Shown piece by piece: positions 59,823 to 64,000 of a stretch of DNA of 64,000 nt (the stretch's first letter is position 1; the number at the start of each line of letters is the position of its first letter). The DNA lies in the NCBI RefSeq assembly GCF_017306545.1, contig NZ_JAFKID010000036.1:1-64000 (forward strand), in the 5' to 3' direction. The translations under genes were made by a program, and so were the position numbers. The DNA is from Mesorhizobium sp. (GTDB taxonomy: Bacteria; Pseudomonadota; Alphaproteobacteria; Rhizobiales; Rhizobiaceae). The notes beneath the pieces were generated by a model, which worked only from the letters and a program-made list of their open reading frames with translations, made no database searches and was not told the DNA's origin.

Positions 59823-61532
59823 TCACTCATCCATCGAAACCAGCGTTGCACCGTTTTCATGGCTGAAATCTGGCTTCACGCCAAGCATGGCCGCCGAGCG
59901 GGCGATGATGTTGTGGGCGATGATGCCGGCGTTGGAAGCGGCGGTATCGCCCATGCCGGGCTTTTCCGGTTTCGGCTCGTCGGCAACGGTCAGCACGATG
60001 TATTGCGGATCGTCCATCGGGAACGCCGCCACGAAGGCGTTGAAGTTCTTGTTCTTGGCATAGCGGCCGTTGACGACCTTTTCGGCCGTGCCCGTCTTGC
60101 CGCCGACCCTGTAGCCCGGCACCCGCGCGTTGCGGCCCGAGCCCTTTTCGGCGTTGAGGGCGTAGAGATAGCGCATAGCCTCCACCGTCTTGTCACTGAC
60201 CACTCGCTTGGCCGTCGCCATCGCTTCGTCCGCCGACCGGACGAGGAACGTCGGCTGCATCAGGAAGCCGTTCATCAGCGCCGCGCAGCCCACGGCCGTC
60301 TGCAACGGCGTGGTGGAGACGCCGTGGCCGAAAGCGATGGTCATGGAATTGACCTGCTTCCACACCCTCGGTTCGGTCGGACGCGCCACTTCCGGCAGTT
60401 CCGTCTGCATCTTTTCGAGCACGCCGAGGCGATGCAGAAATTCGCGATGCCCGTCTATGCCCACCGCAAGCGCCTCGCGCGCCGAGCCGATGTTCGAGGA
60501 ATAGATGAACACCTCCGGCACCGACAGGACGCGGCCCTTGCTGTGGAAGTCGTGGATCGTCTGGCGCCCCACCTTCAACGGATGCGAGGCGTCGAAGCGG
60601 CTGTCGAGGCTCACTTTGCCTGAATCGAGCGCCATCGCCGTCGTGAAGCTCTTGAAGGTCGAGCCCATCTCGTAAAGGCCGGCCGACATGCGGTTCAGCC
60701 GGTCCTTGTCCTGAGCGTTGTAGGGATTGTTGGGATCGAAGTCCGGCACGGAATCCATCGCCACCACTTCGCCGGTCTTGATGTTGAAGACGACTGCGCC
60801 TGCGGCAATGGCATGGAAGCGGTCCATGCCGGTGGTGATCTCGTCGTGCACGACATGCTGGACGCGCAGGTCGACCGCCAGCTTGACAGGTTTCAGGTCC
60901 TTCGGATCGGCAAGGCCGGACTGCTGGAGATCGGCCAGCCCCTGCTGGTCGATGTATTTCTCCATGCCGGAGATGCCCTGATTGTCGATGTTGGTCAGGC
61001 CGACGATGTAGGCGGTCGTCGAGCCGGCCGGATAGAAGCGGCGCTTCTCGGTGCGAAAGCCGATGCCAGGAATGCCGAGCTGGAGGATTTCGGCCTGCTG
61101 CTTGGGCGTCAGCTGCCGTTGCAGCCAGACGAAGCCGGCGCCACTCTTCAGCTTGTGATAGGTCTGCTCGTAGTCGATCTCCGGCAGGACCGTGGACAAC
61201 TTCTCGATCGCCTCGTCGGCATCGACGATGTGGCGCGGCTCGGCATAGAGCGACGCCGTCTTGATGTCGGTCGCCAGGATCTCGCCGTTGCGGTCGACGA
61301 TGTCGGGCCGCGAGGCGGTCACACGGCTGGCCGGCGGACCCGAACTGTCGGGGTCCTGGAAGCCCAGCCAGACCAGGCGGCCGGCGATGGTGGCGTAGAT
61401 GCCGAGGAAGACCGCCATGGTCATGACCACGCGCGTCCTGGTGCGGCCGCCGGTCGCCTTGCGTGCCCCGTCCATGACGATGGCGCCGCCGTCCGCGACC
61501 TTCGGCCTACGCCTGAAAGGAAAACCGATCAT
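59823..61532 (-). CDS. ftsI: Septal penicillin-binding protein FtsI (PBP3)
   Basis: 569-residue class B transpeptidase. Membrane helix about 36-55, a PBP dimerisation domain (ASRPDIVDRNGEILATDI), then active-site motifs STFK (Ser291-Lys294), SSN (345-347) and KTG (479-481). Cross-links septal peptidoglycan. ATG 61532 overlaps the ftsL stop (ATGA). Confidence 0.96.
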   Translation of the reverse strand: MIGFPFRRRPKVADGGAIVMDGARKATGGRTRTRVVMTMAVFLGIYATIAGRLVWLGFQDPDSSGPPASRVTASRPDIVDRNGEILATDIKTASLYAEPRHIVDADEAIEKLSTVLPEIDYEQTYHKLKSGAGFVWLQRQLTPKQQAEILQLGIPGIGFRTEKRRFYPAGSTTAYIVGLTNIDNQGISGMEKYIDQQGLADLQQSGLADPKDLKPVKLAVDLRVQHVVHDEITTGMDRFHAIAAGAVVFNIKTGEVVAMDSVPDFDPNNPYNAQDKDRLNRMSAGLYEMGSTFKSFTTAMALDSGKVSLDSRFDASHPLKVGRQTIHDFHSKGRVLSVPEVFIYSSNIGSAREALAVGIDGHREFLHRLGVLEKMQTELPEVARPTEPRVWKQVNSMTIAFGHGVSTTPLQTAVGCAALMNGFLMQPTFLVRSADEAMATAKRVVSDKTVEAMRYLYALNAEKGSGRNARVPGYRVGGKTGTAEKVVNGRYAKNKNFNAFVAAFPMDDPQYIVLTVADEPKPEKPGMGDTAASNAGIIAHNIIARSAAMLGVKPDFSHENGATLVSMDE

Positions 61533-61900
61533 TGCACCGCTCCCGTAACGGTCCGGTCCGTACCGGCGGCGGCCATGCCGTCAGGACGCTGCGCGGACAG
61601 GTCCTCGATCGTCAACGGACGCACCGGAACGGCGTCCAGCGTGACGATCTGGCGAGCGTCGGTCGGCTCGAGCCCAAGCTGCGCCTTGTAGAGTTCGGCG
61701 AGCCTCTGCAACCGCGCCGGCTGGGTCAAAAGGCTCCAGTCCGCCCTCAGCAGGTCGATCGTGTCTCCTTCGGTCCGGATTTGCGCTTGCAGGCGGTGCA
61801 CCTGCATCTGCTGCGTCTCGGCGTCGCTCTTGATCTTGTAGGTCATGGCGGCGGCCGAAACCATGACGGCGATCAGCACAATGTCACTCGTACGGAACAC
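61529..61900 (-). CDS. ftsL: Cell division protein FtsL
   Basis: 123 residues: short cytoplasmic N-terminus, membrane helix (DIVLIAVMVSAAAMTYKI), and a leucine-zipper-like coil (TQQMQVHRLQAQIRTEGDTI) followed by WSLLTQPARLQRLAELY. The start is GTG 61900 with GAGGTG upstream. It lies 6 bp after rsmH, as expected for the dcw order. Sequence is weakly conserved, so position supports the call. Confidence 0.88.
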   Translation of the reverse strand: MFRTSDIVLIAVMVSAAAMTYKIKSDAETQQMQVHRLQAQIRTEGDTIDLLRADWSLLTQPARLQRLAELYKAQLGLEPTDARQIVTLDAVPVRPLTIEDLSAQRPDGMAAAGTDRTVTGAVQ

Positions 61901-61906
61901 GCTTTT

Positions 61907-62923
61907 TCACCTCTCTGCCGGCCGGGAGGCGCCGGGCAATCTGGGAAGGTCGAAGACCGAAAGATCGTCGGACCGCGGTGCTGCGGCGGTCCGCACAGCG
62001 GCGCGCAGGCGGGCCGAGCGGGAGCGCGGATTGACCGCGAGTTCGGCTTCGCCCGGCGTCACCGCGCGCACCGGCTTCTCGAAAGTGGCGGCTTGCGCCT
62101 GTACCTGCGGCATGTGGCGCGAACCGGCCGGCGCGGCCGAACGATCGGCAAGGAAGCGCTTGACGATGCGGTCTTCGAGCGAATGGAACGTTACCACCGC
62201 CAGCCGCCCGCCGGGTTTCAGCACGCGCTCGGCCGCCATCAGCGCGGCCGCCAGTTCGCCCAATTCGTCGTTGACGTAGATGCGCAGGGCCTGGAACGCG
62301 CGCGTCGCAGGATGGATCTTGTCGCCGGGCTTGCGGCCGACCAGCGTTTCGATGGCGTCGGCCAGTTCCAGCGTGCGCTCGAAGGGACGCTTTTCGCGGC
62401 GCTTCTCGATCATGCGGGCGATGCGGCCGGCATGGCGTTCCTCGCCCAGCAGGCCGAAGATGCGGGTGAGATCGCCCGTCTTGAAGGTGTTGACGACGTC
62501 GGCCGCGCTCAAGCCCGCCTGTGCCATGCGCATGTCGAGCGGGCCGTCGGCGCGGAAGGAAAAGCCGCGCTCGGCCTGATCGAGCTGCATCGACGAAACA
62601 CCGATGTCGAGGACGACGCCGTCGGCGCTTTCAACGGCCTGGTCGAGAGCGGAGAACGGCGCCTCGACCAACCTCAGTCGGTTAACCGAATCCCGCTCCA
62701 GCGCCCTGCCCGCCGCGATGGCGTCGGGATCGCGATCGATGGCGACCACGGAAGCGCCGGCGGCCAGGATCGCGCGCGTATAGCCGCCCGCCCCGAACGT
62801 GCCGTCGACAACCGTCTCGCCCGGTTTCGGCGCCAGCGCCTCGATGACTTCGGCGAGAAGAACCGGAATGTGGCGGGCCGGTCCGCCAACGGCGTCGAGG
62901 TCATCGCCGTGGCCCGCCATCAT
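61907..62923 (-). CDS. rsmH: 16S rRNA (cytosine1402-N4)-methyltransferase
   Basis: 338 residues: [37 protein letters not shown] (SAM loop), [36 protein letters not shown] and [19 protein letters not shown] 62923 overlaps the mraZ stop (ATGA); ATG 62920 is an alternative one codon later. Confidence 0.96.
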   Translation of the reverse strand: MMAGHGDDLDAVGGPARHIPVLLAEVIEALAPKPGETVVDGTFGAGGYTRAILAAGASVVAIDRDPDAIAAGRALERDSVNRLRLVEAPFSALDQAVESADGVVLDIGVSSMQLDQAERGFSFRADGPLDMRMAQAGLSAADVVNTFKTGDLTRIFGLLGEERHAGRIARMIEKRREKRPFERTLELADAIETLVGRKPGDKIHPATRAFQALRIYVNDELGELAAALMAAERVLKPGGRLAVVTFHSLEDRIVKRFLADRSAAPAGSRHMPQVQAQAATFEKPVRAVTPGEAELAVNPRSRSARLRAAVRTAAAPRSDDLSVFDLPRLPGASRPAER

Positions 62924-63369
62924 TCCGACTTCTCCGTCCCCTGCCGAAGCTGCAAAAGCCGTGCCCGCACCTCGGCGCCGTAGGCGGCCAGCCGCGAAGG
63001 CTCCCATATCTGGAAGAAATTGCCGCGCCCCACGAAAGCCACCTCCGAGGAGATGCCCGTATGCTCGCGCATGGCATCCGAAACCGTGATGCGCCCGTCC
63101 TGGTCGAGCTTCAGGAACATCCCGTCGCCATGGCAGAAGAACGACATGTCGTCCGCCGTCCGTAGGAACGGATCTTCCTGCGCGATGCGCTGCTCGTAGC
63201 GGTCGAGCAGGTCCGGCCCGCCGACGTCCAGCGCCGGAATGTCCAGGCAGCGCAATGCATAGAGGTCCGAATAGCCGCGCTTCTGCACCACCGCGCGGAA
63301 ATACGCCGGCACCGACACCCGCCCCTTGGCGTCGATCCTGTTCACCGCGCTCGACAGAAACCGATCCAT
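62920..63369 (-). CDS. mraZ: MraZ transcriptional regulator of the dcw cluster
   Basis: 149 residues with two SpoVT-AbrB-like domains: [20 protein letters not shown] and [20 protein letters not shown], each with the DxxGR DNA-binding motif. MraZ represses its own operon through TGGGN repeats in E. coli. ATG 63369 ([13 protein letters not shown]) is the family start. First gene of the leftward cluster. Confidence 0.94.
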   Translation of the reverse strand: MDRFLSSAVNRIDAKGRVSVPAYFRAVVQKRGYSDLYALRCLDIPALDVGGPDLLDRYEQRIAQEDPFLRTADDMSFFCHGDGMFLKLDQDGRITVSDAMREHTGISSEVAFVGRGNFFQIWEPSRLAAYGAEVRARLLQLRQGTEKSE

Positions 63370-63582
63370 CAGATTTTCCGGTTGCAAGGCCTCGCGACGC
63401 TCCCGCGCCTCTTGAAGCCAATGCCGCCGCACCCCTTTCCATCGTTGCGTCCGCGCCGCCGCGGCGCGGCTCCTTCCCGCAAAAGCCGTCGTTCGCGCGG
63501 GCGGGAATCGGCAAACGGACAGCCGGCGCGACGGCCCGTTCGGCGTACGCTTCACCCTGACATGGAACGAAGGCTTGATTGT
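63370..63582 (-). ncRNA. Long 5' leader of mraZ, possible leader-derived small RNA
   Basis: From the predicted promoter (63589-63617) to the mraZ start is about 210 nt. The leader contains GC-rich inverted repeats such as CCGCGCCGC...GCGGCGCGG and no convincing gene. In Rhodobacter an abundant small RNA (UpsM) is cut from the mraZ leader; a comparable RNA is conceivable here. Confidence 0.3.
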
Positions 63583-63587
63583 TCGAA

Positions 63588-63621
63588 TGGGATAACATGG
63601 GGTACTATGGGCGTCAACGGG
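63588..63621. promoter_or_regulatory. mraZ promoter overlapped by four TGGG repeats (MraZ operator)
   Basis: On the + strand TGGG begins at 63588, 63598 and 63608, with CGGG at 63618, an exact 10-bp period (one helical turn). On the transcribed strand the same DNA holds TTGACG (63617-63612), a 17-bp spacer and TATCCC (63594-63589). This equals the MraZ box design TGGGN-N5-TGGGN overlaid on a promoter. Confidence 0.6.
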
Positions 63622-63797
63622 AACAGACTTCACCTGGCACGGTCCAAGGCTGTTTCGGGCGATCTTCCGGGCCATCGCCCGTTTATCCTCCATTAAGCCT
63701 AATGAAGTGTTTAAGCCGCCCGCCGCACGCATCCGGCTCTTGCCGCGCCGGGCCGACGGTTCTAGGACCGGATCGGCATTCCAAGAAAGGCCTCCCC

Positions 63798-64000
63798 ATG
63801 TCCCTGTCGTCCAAGGATCGGTCCTCGCCCAATCGGTCGTCCAAGGCGCGCGCCGCCGACCTCGTCCACCTGCGCGACAAGGGCCTGAAGCGCGGCGACG
63901 CCATCCCGCTGCCGCTGACGATGGCCTCGATCTTCCATTCGCCCGGCGATTCCGCCGGCTTCCATCAATATGGCCGCTTTTCGAACCCGACCTGGACGGC
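63798..64000 (+). CDS. PLP-dependent Cys/Met metabolism enzyme, N-terminus (cut by window edge)
   Basis: The first 67 codons of a cystathionine gamma-synthase / gamma-lyase family protein: LVHLRDKGLKRGDAIPLPLT, ASIFHSPGD and FHQYGRFSNPTW, the last being the conserved Y-R-x-x-NPT segment that contacts the cofactor phosphate. The Lys that binds PLP lies beyond the window. Exact reaction (synthase, gamma-lyase or beta-lyase) cannot be decided. It is divergent from mraZ. Confidence 0.85.
   Translation, partial: MSLSSKDRSSPNRSSKARAADLVHLRDKGLKRGDAIPLPLTMASIFHSPGDSAGFHQYGRFSNPTWT

Overview
This 64-kb window is chromosomal DNA from a high-GC alphaproteobacterium of the order Hyphomicrobiales (Rhizobiales), most likely a Phyllobacteriaceae/Mesorhizobium-type genome. 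Three things support this: a permuted two-piece tmRNA gene whose tag reads ANDNYAEARLAA, a complete alphaproteobacterial division and cell-wall (dcw) cluster with an FtsZ carrying a very long C-terminal linker, and families typical of the group (SspB-alpha, DUF4169, RHH_4, DUF2778, DUF2853). The genus is an inference. No rRNA, tRNA, prophage, insertion sequence or CRISPR array was seen.

Layout. 1-4.6 kb: the tip of an exported protein gene, cobF, and a molybdate block (ModE-like regulator, modC, modB, modA, and a divergent stand-alone Mop molbindin). 4.6-10.4 kb: thyA, DUF2853, two-piece ssrA, a small P-loop ATPase, a divergent TetR / Bcr-type drug exporter pair, and an sspB-DUF4169-RHH operon. 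10.4-20.6 kb: a 1295-residue AsmA protein with a TolA-like tail, a D-lactate dehydrogenase type flavoprotein, a thioesterase, a dienelactone hydrolase, small conserved genes and a DsbA-like protein. 20.8-31.9 kb: uvrD with an in-frame repeat insertion, a low-GC HEPN-domain gene, a VOC protein, a DUF2778 peptidoglycan-type protein, an iron permease-like protein, a beta-barrel-like protein, a small Asn/Gly/Ser-rich secreted protein, a CPBP protease and a hexapeptide transferase. 32-37.2 kb: creA-like, SCO, prmA, pepP, azlC/azlD. 37.3-63.4 kb: one long leftward stretch that begins on the right with mraZ-rsmH-ftsL-ftsI-murE-murF-mraY-murD-ftsW-murG-murC, continues with murB, ddlB-ftsQ-ftsA-ftsZ, and ends with lpxC, bamD, recN, ligA and a DUF2461 gene. 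At the right edge a PLP-dependent Cys/Met metabolism gene begins.

How the genes work together. mraZ to ftsZ encodes cytoplasmic peptidoglycan precursor synthesis (MurB-F, Ddl, MraY, MurG) and the divisome (FtsL, FtsI, FtsW, FtsQ, FtsA, FtsZ). Most junctions are overlapping stop/start codons. The breaks are a repeat element between murC and murB, 262 bp between murB and ddlB, and a terminator after ftsZ. lpxC and bamD add outer-membrane biogenesis. ssrA and sspB, 3 kb apart, supply the two ends of tagged-protein degradation (tagging and delivery to ClpXP).

The most notable non-coding structure is a family of GC-rich palindromic elements built on CCCCGTAAACGGGG-like cores. They sit between genes at several sites, and one near-complete copy lies inside uvrD in frame, adding about 44 residues between helicase motifs II and III. 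Upstream of mraZ is a 10-bp-periodic TGGG repeat array overlapping a good sigma-70 type promoter, followed by a leader of about 210 nt.
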